Positions 35,801 to 46,207 of a stretch of 64,000 nucleotides of DNA are shown here, piece after piece. The DNA lies in NCBI RefSeq assembly GCF_026151205.1, contig NC_087081.1, positions 4,707,246 through 4,771,245 of the forward strand. The letters run 5' to 3'. A program made the position numbers and the translations under genes. Each line of letters opens with the position of its first letter. The first letter of the stretch is position 1. Below the pieces are notes generated by a model. That model searched no databases, was not told where the DNA came from, and was given only the letters and a program-made list of their open reading frames with translations. This stretch comes from Bolinopsis microptera. Lineage: Eukaryota; Ctenophora; Tentaculata; Lobata; Bolinopsidae.

Positions 35801-38768
35801 GCCCAAAACTCAGATCTCGCAGAACCCCCCTCTGGTTTCTCAGGTTTGAATTAAGTTTAAATTCGATTTCAGTCTAAAGTTGGTTCAAACTACCACTTTG
35901 GTGTTTCAACTAAACTACTCTTGCCAAACTATGAGATCGCAAATCAGTTGATCCATCTTCTATCAAAATAACAAATAACCTTTTTTCCAGGCGCCGCCCC
36001 CCTACACACAAAGCAATGGAATGTTGCCTGGTAACCTGGATTCTCAGACAACCGCCGCGCAACATCTTCCCCCTAACATCGCTCCTTCCACTTCCTATCA
36101 CATGACGGTTGCTATGACGACGAACAAGGGGTACACGATTCAGCCCAGATCTCCTCATCTGCAGATAGCTCAAGCTGGTCAGTTTCAAGAAATAATATTG
36201 ATTAAAAGTTGACCGAAGTGCTTTTAAACATATTTTTCATTAAAAAATGTCGTTTGGTAACAAATGAATCAATATCAAATCTCTTGTCGTTTGTAAAGGA
36301 GCTTATTTACCAGTTACCATTTACCAGTTACCAGTTTATTTACCAATTTCACTAAACCAACTCTCTGCTCCACAGGAACTAAGATGAGTACCCAGTGCAC
36401 TGACTCTGGTATAACTGGAGCTATACCAGGGGGTATACCAGGGGGTGTATCCGGGGGTATACTCAACCGGGCTCAAGTTCCTAATGTCACTGTTACTCCT
36501 GGCTACAATCAGCCTCCTGGTTAGTACTGTAACTTGTAATTCGTTGTTACTTTATCAGTTAGTTCATCAGTAACTTCATCAGTTATCAGCACGGTTTATC
36601 TGTAGAACAGTGTCACAACTACTGGATTTGAGCTATTTACGCTATTTGAGCTATTTACGCCAGAAAGTGCATCCACAAATCTTAGAGATGAGACTCATGA
36701 CACCCCTCTAGTTGCCATGACACCCGACTTCTCAGGAAATGGAGCTCTAGCCCCTGGCAACATTCCAAACATTCCAAACTTCCCTGCCGTACGACCAGTG
36801 GTGGATGACCACGATAAGTTAGCTAACAGTAAGCTGCTCCTCAACAAGAAACTCAAGGAGCAGGCTCGACAGGTGGGTTTATTATGTTTTAATCTTTGCC
36901 ACTGTGAGGAATGTTGAATACTTAGGACAAGCTATGTGTACGTACTAAACACCTGCTCTATAGACTTACGATCTAGTAGAGATACTAAGAGGCTAATTTA
37001 TGTTGAATTCTGGAAGGAGTATCCGATCTGTAACATCATGTTTTGCGCAGGGTCAGTCTGAGAAGCAGCGTCAGAAGTTGGAAGAGTTCCACCGGACCCA
37101 GCAGCAACAAAACATGAACAGAGCGACATTGGAACAGCAACAGCACGCAGCCCAACAGCAACAGCAACAAGGCCAGGTTTGTTACACGTGACACAATACA
37201 ACAAATCAGGTGATAAACAACCAACTACACAACAGATATGGTGTAGTTGGTTGTAATTGAAAAAGCCTGAATTTCCTTGCTGTAAAATTGTAATTATAAG
37301 TAATTCTAAACAGAAATAATGTATCTTACAACCTCAATCTCAGCAAGGACAGTACCCTGGCATGAACATGCCTGGGCATTACACTGAGGCTCAACAACAA
37401 CAGTTCGCCATGCAGCAGCCAAACTTTAACCAGAGGAACTACTACATAATGCAGCAGCAGGTAAAAATGAAGGTTTACAAACGATATCTTGAGTATAGAT
37501 CTCTATTATTATCTTTTTTGTTTAAATCTTAATTGTGGCCTGTCCAAACATTATATTTGTCAGGGCGGCTCTTCCTTTTTTTAATTCATCTTATAGTCTC
37601 GTTTTCTGTTTATTATCTTATTATCAAGCTGCCTTATTAACCCAACTTGCTATCAGGCGCAACAGCAGCAACAACAACAGCAACTGCAGATGTACTACCA
37701 ACAAATGAGGCAGCACCAGGCTGCAGCTGCTGCTTCCGGCAACCCCGAGCATCATGTTAGTAATTACTAATTACTAATTACTAATTGCTAATTAGTTAAT
37801 CGGGATACCTTCCGTCTCTATAGTATGTACGCGCGGTCGCTCTGCTTTACTTACGATCGGTGCTTCAACCCTGATTTCAGAGAAGGTTGCGTTACTAAAA
37901 TAAATACTTCAATCCTTCTACAACCACCCTCTTATCTCTAACACACCCTCTTATCTCTAACACACCCTCTTTCCCTCAGCAACAGCAGATGGCAGCTCAA
38001 CATTCCATGTGGGCCAGACAGCAAGCCATGACCCCACAACAGCAACACGCTCTCCAGCAGCAACAGCAACACTATTATCAACAACAGATGGCCATCCAAC
38101 ACATGTATCAACAGAGTAAGAATACTTTCTTCTTTTCTTTCGTATTATAATATTGATGAGGAGACTTTTCTAGTATGCATTAGATGTTATCACCTGATAA
38201 TATCTAGAATACAAGGATGTTTTCATATCATCAAAGAATGTTATCTGTTAACCGGTACCCATTACTGCAAGTTATACCACTTGTTCAATGGAACGAAGTA
38301 CAAGTTATACCACCAACATTTTGAATAAATGGGTCCAGTACAACGTTGTAGTGTATAGTAAAGGATTTTAAATTCCTAGTTTGTAATGAAATGTATTTCT
38401 AACAGAAGCAAAGACTGAAGGTGTGCCAACGAAAGGAGAACCAATGCAGTACCCTGGCAACATGCCAAACTCTCGTAATGTGGTAAGTGCAAATGAAGCA
38501 AACTTTATTAACTTTCGTTGACAGATTTCGCCTTTTCTCTGGTAACTCGTAGTTATATAGTTCTATAATGAAACATATGTTTATTTCTCAAATTCAAGCA
38601 TTGGTTGACAGCCGTATTGTTCAGGTATGTGCACCGCCAGGAGGTGGGCGCTATATAATGGCGCAGTCAGGGCAGCAGCCTGGACAGCAACAGTACGCCA
38701 TGTACCAACAGCATCCTGGTCAACCACCCCACTTGGTTCCCTCTCAGCCCCAACAGCAGCAACAGCAA

Positions 38769-38799
<31 letters not shown>

Positions 38800-39116
38800 A
38801 GCAGCAACTCTCCCACCCCCACCAGATCAATATGATGTCCTCAGCGCACCACATGGCGTCCCAAGGCAACCCCTTGTCCTCGCAGCAGGGTGTGATGACG
38901 TCACAGGGTATGATGACGTCACAGGGTATGATGATGACGTCACAACCCGAGCCGACGCTAACTCAGCCAACTTTAAACGAGGTGGCGATTAAGACAAGCA
39001 GTTCTCCTAAGCTGGACAGCAGCAAGCAGAACGAACTAGATAACGCTATTTTGGACACTAACTTTAGTAGCGATGAAATTGATAGGTTATTTGATATGGA
39101 TCCGTTCTTAAAATGA
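32830..39116 (+). CDS. Glutamine-rich nuclear coactivator-like protein, 14 exons seen
   Basis: Exons: 32830-32914, 33708-34189, 34559-34654, 34957-35031, 35169-35843, 35990-36177, 36376-36519, 36736-36872, 37051-37176, 37344-37460, 37657-37755, 37980-38115, 38406-38482, 38625-39116. All have AG acceptors and GT donors, and phases agree except at a seven-C run in exon six. The product is at least 975 residues. In order it has a poly-Gln start, an Asn/Gln/His repeat (QNQHP x6), a basic Ser/Pro patch (KNKRSPSPNKS), an acidic segment (DFNGEDVDAIISSLLDE), Gln-Met repeats (MQMSQPN), Gly repeats, a basic coiled-coil stretch (LLLNKKLKEQARQ), poly-Gln blocks, and an acidic C-terminus (FSSDEIDRLFDMDPFLK) like a transactivation domain. 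Composition resembles Mastermind-type or other coactivators, but no diagnostic domain was found. It probably acts in the nucleus. The 5' end lies upstream. Confidence 0.85.
32943..32993. repeat. 15-bp intronic tandem repeat
   Basis: TTATTAATTAGTA-type units occur about three and a half times in the first recognised intron. Confidence 0.85.
34655..34735. repeat. GGTTACCAGGTTACTT simple repeat in intron
   Basis: Imperfect repeats of GTTACCTG / GGTTACTT directly after a splice donor. Confidence 0.8.
35996..36002 (+). other. Seven-C run that breaks the frame of the glutamine-rich gene
   Basis: The preceding exon ends in phase 0 and the following intron is in phase 1. Both fit exon six only if this run had six Cs, which would give APPPYTQS and a 187-nt exon. 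With seven, the exon hits a stop after about 14 codons. A sequencing insertion in the homopolymer is the simplest explanation; a real null allele is possible. Confidence 0.7.
38751..38807 (+). repeat. CAG/CAA tract coding 19 glutamines
   Basis: Mixed CAG and CAA codons in the last exon encode an uninterrupted poly-Gln run. The CAA interruptions would be expected to stabilise it. Confidence 0.95.
38896..38942 (+). promoter_or_regulatory. Three full CRE palindromes inside the last exon
   Basis: TGACGTCA occurs at 38,896, 38,914 and 38,935, each within an ATGACGTCACAG-type repeat coding M-T-S-Q. The full CRE is a CREB/ATF site. It may be regulatory or simply the codon choice of a short duplicated peptide. 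A fourth site lies at 34,151 in a GTGACGTCAC context. Confidence 0.35.
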
Positions 39117-40974
39117 AACACAGGGAATTATTTTCTAGAGAATCCAGCTAGCCAGCCTTAATTCTTCCACCAATTAGTTAAATGTAGTGAAATTTCGAAT
39201 TAGCCCGTTCATCTAGAGCAACAGCCAGACATTTCAAAAAAATGTAAAGTTATCCAGGCCTTCTCCGCTTTCCTCAGAGCCTTTCCAAAAGATCTTACTG
39301 TAAACTCAAACTTGGGAATATGTCCTATTTTCCTTCAAAACGTCATCTGATTGTATCCTGATATTAAAATTTGGTCCTTTTCTTGTCTCAGCGTGGGATT
39401 TATTTTTAGCTCTACTTTATATTACAACAATGCGACTCATAAATAATACTCCAATCCGGATTTTACATGAACTTATATTATAAGGTAGAAACAACTAGGT
39501 TAACATCTCTAAAAAAGGAGTGAAGGATGGCAACTGTTTCAAGTAAATTAGAAATTAGAAAGTGATTATGTTCCGATTTTATTCGATGAAGACAAAAGAA
39601 GTACGCTTACAAGCAGTACAATCCAAAAATTCTTAGATAAAAGTCAATTTGTAAAAATCATTTAAAACGAAGTATTTATATAATAAAAATTATGTGGGGA
39701 TGCTATTTCGTTTTTCCTTTTTTCTATTTACACCGTGCTAGATCAGATAAACTTATTTTAATGCACTATAACTATTTATATATGATATGTTTTTTATTTT
39801 GTAATAAAAGTCCGTATGTGGATCTGTGAGCGGTTTCAGTAAATCAGTTTTTTGGCGAAATTTAGCTTTTGATTTTTTAAACTGTAGAGAATCAATAACA
39901 TTTCCAATATAAAGGGGATAAATTTCGTCAAATTTCTGTATTATTTGTACCAATTTACCTCACTCAAGTTTTTTGTGGTCGGCACTATAAACTATCTATT
40001 GGAATGTCAATGTGTGGGTGAATAATAACATTATTATGTATTTTATAAAGGATTCATGAAATGAGTTTTATGGTTTGAGATTATCTGAATTCCCGGGACA
40101 TTTTCCCCGGCGAGGAGGCTGAATAATTTCAAGTAATACATGTGCTCTTTGAATAATTCAAGTTTGAACATTTTTAGAGAAGTTTTGGTGCCTGTCTATA
40201 TTACTAATATAACTTCGCTTGCGTAGAATAGCATTCCGATTGAAATGGTAAGATGTAGAATGTGTTGTGTTTATAACGAAGGTTACGTAGCTTGGTCCAC
40301 GTATTAAACACCAGTGAATTTGAATTTGAAGATTTATTTGATCGGTCTTTTGCCATGATTGTAAAATTTTGGCTGTTAGATCGACAAAATCTAACGTTTG
40401 TATAAGACTATCGCAGAAAATTATGGTTGATTTAGGCTGTAATCAGTGAGAAAATTTTATTTGGCATGGATTTTTAAGTTCTGAACTTTAGTACGCATCA
40501 ATCTCTCTTGAGTCTTGATGTTCACAGGGGTTATTCATATTTTCTAATCGAATAATTTTTACGTTCGAGTACTCTGATTTATTTCTAGGATAAGTAGGTC
40601 CGTTGAATTTCATATTGCCTGTTGCACTTATCACTTGTTCGAGCGTGCTGATGCCACGTGTCCGTGTCATCACGTGTTCTTGTACCAGTTCTGTCTGTGG
40701 GACAGATCAGTCAGTGTCACTGTTCTGTTATAATTATACAAGCCCTGTTTAAATTTAAAATTGAACTTCTTTTCCCGATTACTATGGTTTATACAACTGC
40801 TGACAGCAAAATTTTCACAATTATTGTTAATTTAAATTTGATTGTTGTAACTTATAATAAATTAATGTGTATAAAAGTGTTTCTATTTGTTATCAGGCTT
40901 ATTTAAATATGGCCTGTCTTTTGCATGATTCGTGAATATCATGTGTGACTTGTTTAAAAAGGAAAAGGATTGGG
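39117..40974. other. 3' UTR and downstream non-coding DNA
   Basis: This follows the TGA of the glutamine-rich gene. A candidate AATAAA polyadenylation signal is at 39,682-39,687, giving a 3' UTR of about 0.6 kb. The rest shows no gene; small frames at 39,753 and 40,658 are unsupported. Confidence 0.5.
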
Positions 40975-41165
40975 AGGGGGGGGCAACCATATTAAAGTAT
41001 ATCCCCGGGTCAAAAACGGGAAAACCTACATTTTAATATACCTTATCGGACCTTATTTGGACGGACATTACTTGAACGCTGGAGGCCCTAGCGTTCATCT
41101 TAATGTCCGTTCAAATAAAGTCCGTTCAATTAATGTCCGTCCAAGTTTAAGTCCGTTGAAATTTT
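40975..41165. repeat. Dispersed repeat A, copy one
   Basis: It contains CATATTAAAGTATATCCCCG followed by GGTCAAAA, then ACCTTATCGGACCTTATTTG and GGACGGACATTACTTG, and several ATGTCCGT(C/T)CAA words in both orientations. The same blocks recur, rearranged, at 63,045-63,316, and part recurs at 11.4 kb. The structure resembles a fold-back or MITE-like element. Confidence 0.7.
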
Positions 41166-41345
41166 TTCAAACATTTTTCCATTTCGAACTTTTTGTCCAG
41201 AATATGACAACTAAGATAACTTTATTGTGCAGTAAGTTAACGACGGAAAGGTTCTCCTTGGTCTGCCGGAGGCACAGAAAACTCTACTAGTATATGCTTA
41301 TATGATGAGTTCTGAACAATTTAATTCCTGTATCGCTGCCTCACT

Positions 41346-41617
41346 ATCTCTCTTTATATCAGGGCACTTCTCGACTAAGACGTTGCCACCTCGACAGTCT
41401 GTCTATTGTGTCATCAATTTTACCTAAGTTAAGTCAGAATTCACACACCATATGTACCTCAAATAGCCCACTGGCAAAATCATTTTTCTACAGAACACAT
41501 ATACTGTGGAATGGACTCCCTTTACAGGTAAGACAGATTGTGTCTACTAGTCTTTTCAAAGCTGAGGTCACTAAGCATCTATGGAAATGTTTATTAGATA
41601 GTGAAACAACAGTCTAG
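41346..41617 (+). pseudogene. LINE ORF2 C-terminal scrap
   Basis: The frame reads TSRLRRCHLDSL, then SFFYRTHILWNGLPLQVR and FKAEVTKHLWKC before a stop at 41,615. The RTHILWNGLP segment is the conserved tail of Jockey/CR1-group reverse transcriptases. All catalytic parts are missing. Confidence 0.7.
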
Positions 41618-42120
41618 CCTAGTCTCTTTGCTCCCCATATTATTATTATTTTTGTTTTATTAAGTTTTTTTATCTACCTTCCTATACTTTCAACATCATA
41701 TCACACTTCACCCGCACACCTTCTCACACATTAATGACCATATCAGACCTGTATCTAATGTATCTGGAATTTGACGTATGAAATACCAATTTTGACACTA
41801 TATCCACAGTTATTCACCATGGATTTGTTTGTTATTAAATAGTTTTTCATAAATTTTTGGATTTAGATTAATTCGATGTAATGGGTCCAAGTTACTGCGG
41901 ACATAGTTCACTATGTGTTTACCGTGTTTGGGTGCCCATCATATTTTACAGATGGGGGCGATATTTTGAACGATTCTATTCTATATTCATCTATTGCTGT
42001 ACTCTGTAAAATTTGAAAAGTATTTAATAAAAAAATGTTTTCAAGGGTCACTTGGCGGAAAAAGTGAACGAAATTATGGCACTCAACAACATAGTTCATG
42101 AGCTATAATTCATGGATAAT

Positions 42121-42190
42121 TCATGGATTGAATATAATTGACACAGAAATGGGCTAGATCTGGGGTAGAGTTCACATGTCAATTCTGTAA
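42121..42190 (+). repeat. Dispersed repeat B, copy one
   Basis: CATGG(A/T)TTGAATATAATTGAC, then AAATGGGCTAGATCTGGGGT and AGAGTTCA, is found here and in reverse at 62,531-62,604 with about 85-90 percent identity by eye. Confidence 0.8.
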
Positions 42191-42440
42191 ATCATAGCTG
42201 TACTCTCTAGGGCCTGTCGTGATATCATGGATCGCTTAGGTTCCACCAGGATCTGGTAGTCCTCATAATTCTGCGGCCTCTATGTATCGTCATCTCGTAC
42301 AACTCTTTAAGAATCTTAGGGATTTGGCATGTGAAAATTTGCAGCCTTCCAGACATTGATTGAGTTAACGAGGTGTCGTACGTCACCTCAAGATCGGGTG
42401 ACAGGGGGCTGACCAGGCCAGAACCCAATTGATTGGGTCT

Positions 42441-42485
42441 GAGGTCACGTGATTATGAGCCTGAGGTCACGTGACTATGACGTCA
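42441..42485. promoter_or_regulatory. Two GAGGTCACGTGA boxes and a TGACGTCA
   Basis: The two GAGGTCACGTGA words start at 42,441 and 42,463 and combine a nuclear-receptor half site (AGGTCA) with an E-box (CACGTG). A CRE follows at 42,478. It could be an enhancer or a by-product of a short duplication. Confidence 0.3.
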
Positions 42486-42850
42486 CCAGACCTTCCTCTC
42501 CGTTTCCCGCTCATTGGACCAGGTGAGCTTGCATGCATGTGAATGTGGGTGTAAGTATAGCTGTACTGTAGATTATACCTAATTAAACCCCTATAGAAAC
42601 CGAAAATTTATTTTCTGGCAGAAAGCTAGAAATTTACCAAAATATCGTCATTGTTTTAAATTTATTTTGATGACCATTCCTGACCTAAAATCGCACGAGA
42701 AATCGATTAAACTTGGTTTCAGAACTCAACAATGCTTCCTTATGCCTAAAAATCCATGTTTTATCGATACAATCAACATCTCGATCCTGTAGTTCAACTT
42801 ATTACTTAAAGGGTTCAAGTATAGTTACGCGGTAGACAAACTAAACAAAA

Positions 42851-42946
42851 TTGTAGGTTTATAAAATATAGCCTACCAGGACGTGCGCCGAGCTAAACTC
42901 GTCGAAGGTAATATTTGGAACAAATATTTTAAGAGTATCACCCGTT
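42851..42946 (-). repeat. Dispersed repeat C, copy one
   Basis: Read on the minus strand it has AACGGGTGATACTC, TAAAATATTTGTTCC, then CGACGAGT, CGGCGC(A/G)CGTCCTGGTAGG. The same blocks occur on the plus strand at 63,340-63,890. Confidence 0.8.
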
Positions 42947-42990
42947 AAAAATAAAACACCAGTTTAATTGTCCTTTTGTCTGAACCATTA

Positions 42991-44344
42991 TTTAACCAAA
43001 ACCCAATAAATTGGGTAGGATGGACCGTCGCCTTAGGTCAGTTATTGAAATTATAATGCTACTTATCAGCTGCGTTACACAAAGCTGCGCAATAAAAGTA
43101 TAATAAAACGAGTCAAAGATGTGATATAAAAAAGTGACCGTTCTTGTCCCGTAACAGCGCGGTCGCTTGCTTTGACCGTCATGTCACCAAATCACTCATC
43201 AACATTGTTAATTTAGATTAAGTTTAAATATTGATATTACAGTTGAAACTTAGAACTGGGTCGTCATTTAAATTAAGTAGGCAAATTAAAGTTTACGATA
43301 TTTTTATCCAGAACAATCACATAGTCGGTAACAATGCCAGAAAATAATGAAGGCTGTATCACATATCATGAACATGCATATTTTATGTAAAAAACAGACG
43401 TAAATAAATTTTGAACGCGATGGCCGATAACAAGCAAGACAGCTGGAAATTCATTACAAACATAACATATAACTAAATTGTATTCAATATTCATTCCTTG
43501 ATAAATGCAACAGAATTGTAGTGATTTAATTGTTCTAATAAAAGTAGCGCTGAAAGTAAAACTAAACCAGAATAATTTTAATTTGTATTATGCAGATAAA
43601 ATACGATTAACTTTAAGTGTATAATGATAGTAATTAGTATTACGAAACTTAAACTCTAAATATATACCGCCGGAAATAAGTAAGAATTTTGTTTACTATT
43701 ACCATCAGTATTAGTAAGTAAAGACTGCAAGACGTGAGTTTCACTTTCAATTTATGTTTTACACTGCCATTCATTTATTTCAAATTCAAGCAAAACTTGT
43801 CCATTAAATATTTTGTTTCAAAAGACATAACTCATAACTGTCATCGTTTTGATTTTTATTCGTAATTGCACTCTGAGCCTCATGAGCGTATAAACTGATC
43901 AAAGCAGATAAAGCTTCCATGCATGTAGTTGCACGGCGTACGCAGTTTAATTATAACTCATTTGTTGTTTGTGGAAATCAATAAACGTGTAGTTTGCGGA
44001 AATTAATAAACTTAAAGTATAGGGACGGCCACGTAATAAAGACAAAGTGGTAGTTTATAGTTCAAACTTGACGTTGTTGTAAATAACAAATACGTGTTTT
44101 TGTATTTAATGCTAAAGAAGATTCGAAAGTCTAAATTTCGTGATTTGGTGACATGACGGTCAAAGCAAGCGACCGCGCTGTTACGGGACAAGAACGGTCA
44201 CTTTTTTATATCACATCTTTGACTCGTTTTATTATACTTTTATTGCGCAGCTTTGTGTAACGCAGCTGATAAGTAGCATTATAATTTCAATAACTGACTT
44301 GAGGCGACGGTCCATCCTACCCAATTTATTGGGTTTTGGTTAAA
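42991..44344. mobile_element. 1,354-bp DNA transposon with 205-bp terminal inverted repeats
   Basis: Left TIR 42,991-43,195 and right TIR 44,140-44,344 are inverted copies with two visible differences over 205 bp. Both ends are TTTAACCAAAACCC and both are bordered by TA. A short hairpin (ACCCAATAAATTGGGT) lies 9 bp inside each end. The 944-bp interior is AT-rich and has no coding frame of note, so the element depends on a transposase from elsewhere. Near-identity of the arms implies recent movement or gene conversion. The superfamily is not clear from the ends alone. Confidence 0.9.
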
Positions 44345-45159
44345 TATCAGCCTTTTTTGGTCTTAAACTTAAAGCGACTCATGAATACACATGTATATTT
44401 TTGATATTCATAAATCACTATTCGTAGTAAAAAACAATATGAATAACAAGAAGTAATAAACAGTAAATCATTATAAAAGGAATAACTACAATTAACAATA
44501 TAGCAGGCCGTGATCTGAGTGAAACACAAAGAGGCGCCATCGTAGGCTGCGAGTTAGGGCTCCTCGAACTACATTAAATAAATACCTTCTGTAACGTTAT
44601 AAACAAATTTAAATACGAAATAATAATCACAAAACATTCTAAAAGATTACTGAACACCAAGAAATATTACTTATGCAAAATTCAACAACAAGAAATAATT
44701 TAAAACATCACAAATATAAACAAATAAATCAAAACAAACATCAACATAATATTACATAATAACAGTAAATAACAACAAATTGCACGAAGAATTATAATAC
44801 ATCAAAATCGTAAATTGATATCAATTTGCTCCGAAACAAATTAAAACATTTTTAGTTGCCAGAAACTTTCCATAATAAGAATAAATGACAGACTGCGAGC
44901 CGAGAGAGGCATTACGCTATCACAAGCAGCCCATCTTACATGATATCATTAAAGGCAGATATAGCATCAAAATCGTAAATTGATATCAATTTGCTCCGAC
45001 ACAAATTACAACATTTTTAGTTGCCAGAAACTTTCCACAATAAGAATAATTGACAGACTGCGAGCCGAGAGAGGCATTACGCTATCACAAGCAGCCCATC
45101 TTACATGATATCATTAAAGGCAGATAAGGTGAAAAAATGATTCCATCTTCTGAGAACAT
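44345..45159. other. 3' flank of the Helitron gene
   Basis: AT-rich DNA that should hold the Helitron 3' end, in the minus sense. I could not identify a CTRR terminus with a preceding hairpin. The only structure seen is the 165-bp tandem duplication. Confidence 0.4.
44800..45127. repeat. 165-bp two-copy tandem duplication next to the Helitron gene end
   Basis: Copy one 44,800-44,964 and copy two 44,965-45,127 begin CATCAAAATCGTAAATTGAT and end near GGCAGATA. They differ at only a handful of positions. The array lies just beyond the stop codon of the minus-strand gene, so it is in its 3' UTR or the element's 3' terminus. Confidence 0.9.
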
Positions 45160-46049
45160 TTAACCCCCTAATCCTGATATGACACTTTGGTGATAAAGTT
45201 TTGCTAATATTCTAAGTCTAAATAGTTTCATCAAAGGTTGTACTATAGGATGATTGAATGGTCTGGCAGTTATATATTTTTCGATGTTCATCAGAGAGAA
45301 GACGCCACAGTCATAACCATTTCTTTGAATACTGGATTGACCATCAACAAATGTATAGTCATCAGTATTCAAATCTCCATTGACAACAATAGGTAGCTTG
45401 TCTCTGAAAATAATGTGCGATTTTAGACTATCAGTGTGAACAAAGCAATGCCCATTCTAACAGTAACAATAAATTGTGACTAGCAAATATAACACTTTGA
45501 CTTATATTTCATTTGTGTTAAACGTTAAACTCACCTCTGGTATTGTCGGAAGTCTTTAAGTAGCCTTAAATGTGAGTGGCAACGATCTTTCATGGTTACG
45601 GTTGAGCAATTTTGGGAGTCAAAGTGCAGAACCTGTACAAGAAACACGATTAATACCGATAAACGCTGAGATATTTTAAGATTGCTGTCATACTAATCGT
45701 AAGATCTTCTCAGTTTAAATTGATTTTGTATATTTTTAAAAAGCAGACTGCAGTCATAAACACAGCCCAGTTACCAGGCGACCATGGGTACTAGGGGGCT
45801 TATTTTTTCTGGGGTTCAATCCCCCCCCCCTGGCTACGTGCCTGATAAGACCAATCGCAAAAGCTTCTCAGTTTAAATTGATTTTATATAATATTTTGAA
45901 TAAAGCATACCTGTCGATTTCTGTTGTCGATGATGACCGTATACCAATGATTACCAGGGTTGCCGACCATAGCAATTATATCATACGTCATCGGATCTCC
46001 GTATTGTATTAAGTGATCCCTAGGAGTGAAGGGGAGAACTTTGAACTGT
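45160..46049 (-). CDS. Helitron gene 3' exons: Ulp1-like C48 cysteine protease
   Basis: Three exons (46049-45911, 45632-45535, 45403-45160) join the main exon through introns of 158, 278 and 131 bp. They encode QFKVLPFTP, then NHWYTVIIDNRNRQ, VLHFDSQ, and SSIQRNGYDCGVFSLMNIE before the stop. These supply the catalytic set of the Ulp1/SENP family: His (NHW), Asp (FDSQ), the oxyanion Gln (SIQ) and Cys (DCG). The start of the domain, WLTGSTIAKYI, lies at the end of the main exon near 46,380. Ulp1 enzymes cleave SUMO or similar modifiers. In the transposon it might process the polyprotein or counter host SUMO-based silencing; both are inferences. Phases 2, 0 and 2 all fit. Confidence 0.85.
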
Positions 46050-46207
46050 CTGAAATATATAGGTTTAGGAATTGCATTCGATTTTTGCATACCTTACACT
46101 TTTTATCAGTCAATTTACCAACACAAGAACAGTCGTTGCTATAATTACGAAATAAATGGACAAAAGTGTCAAAGAATTAATAGACAAAAACGTCAAATTT
46201 ACTATAC

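Larger units (their letters stand above)
41618..42850. other. Non-coding DNA with dispersed repeats
   Basis: No gene supported. It contains repeat B (42,121-42,190), an E-box/CRE cluster (42,441-42,485) and a CCCAATTGATTGGG inverted repeat. The minus-strand frame at 42,225-42,428 has no recognisable domain. Confidence 0.45.

Noticed and set aside
32830-39116. Firm assignment to Mastermind
   Set aside because: The N-terminal Notch/CSL-binding basic helix of that family was not found anywhere in the window.
42991-44344. Large hairpin RNA gene
   Set aside because: The 205-bp inverted arms are bordered by TA and carry transposon-like ends, so a mobile element explains them better.
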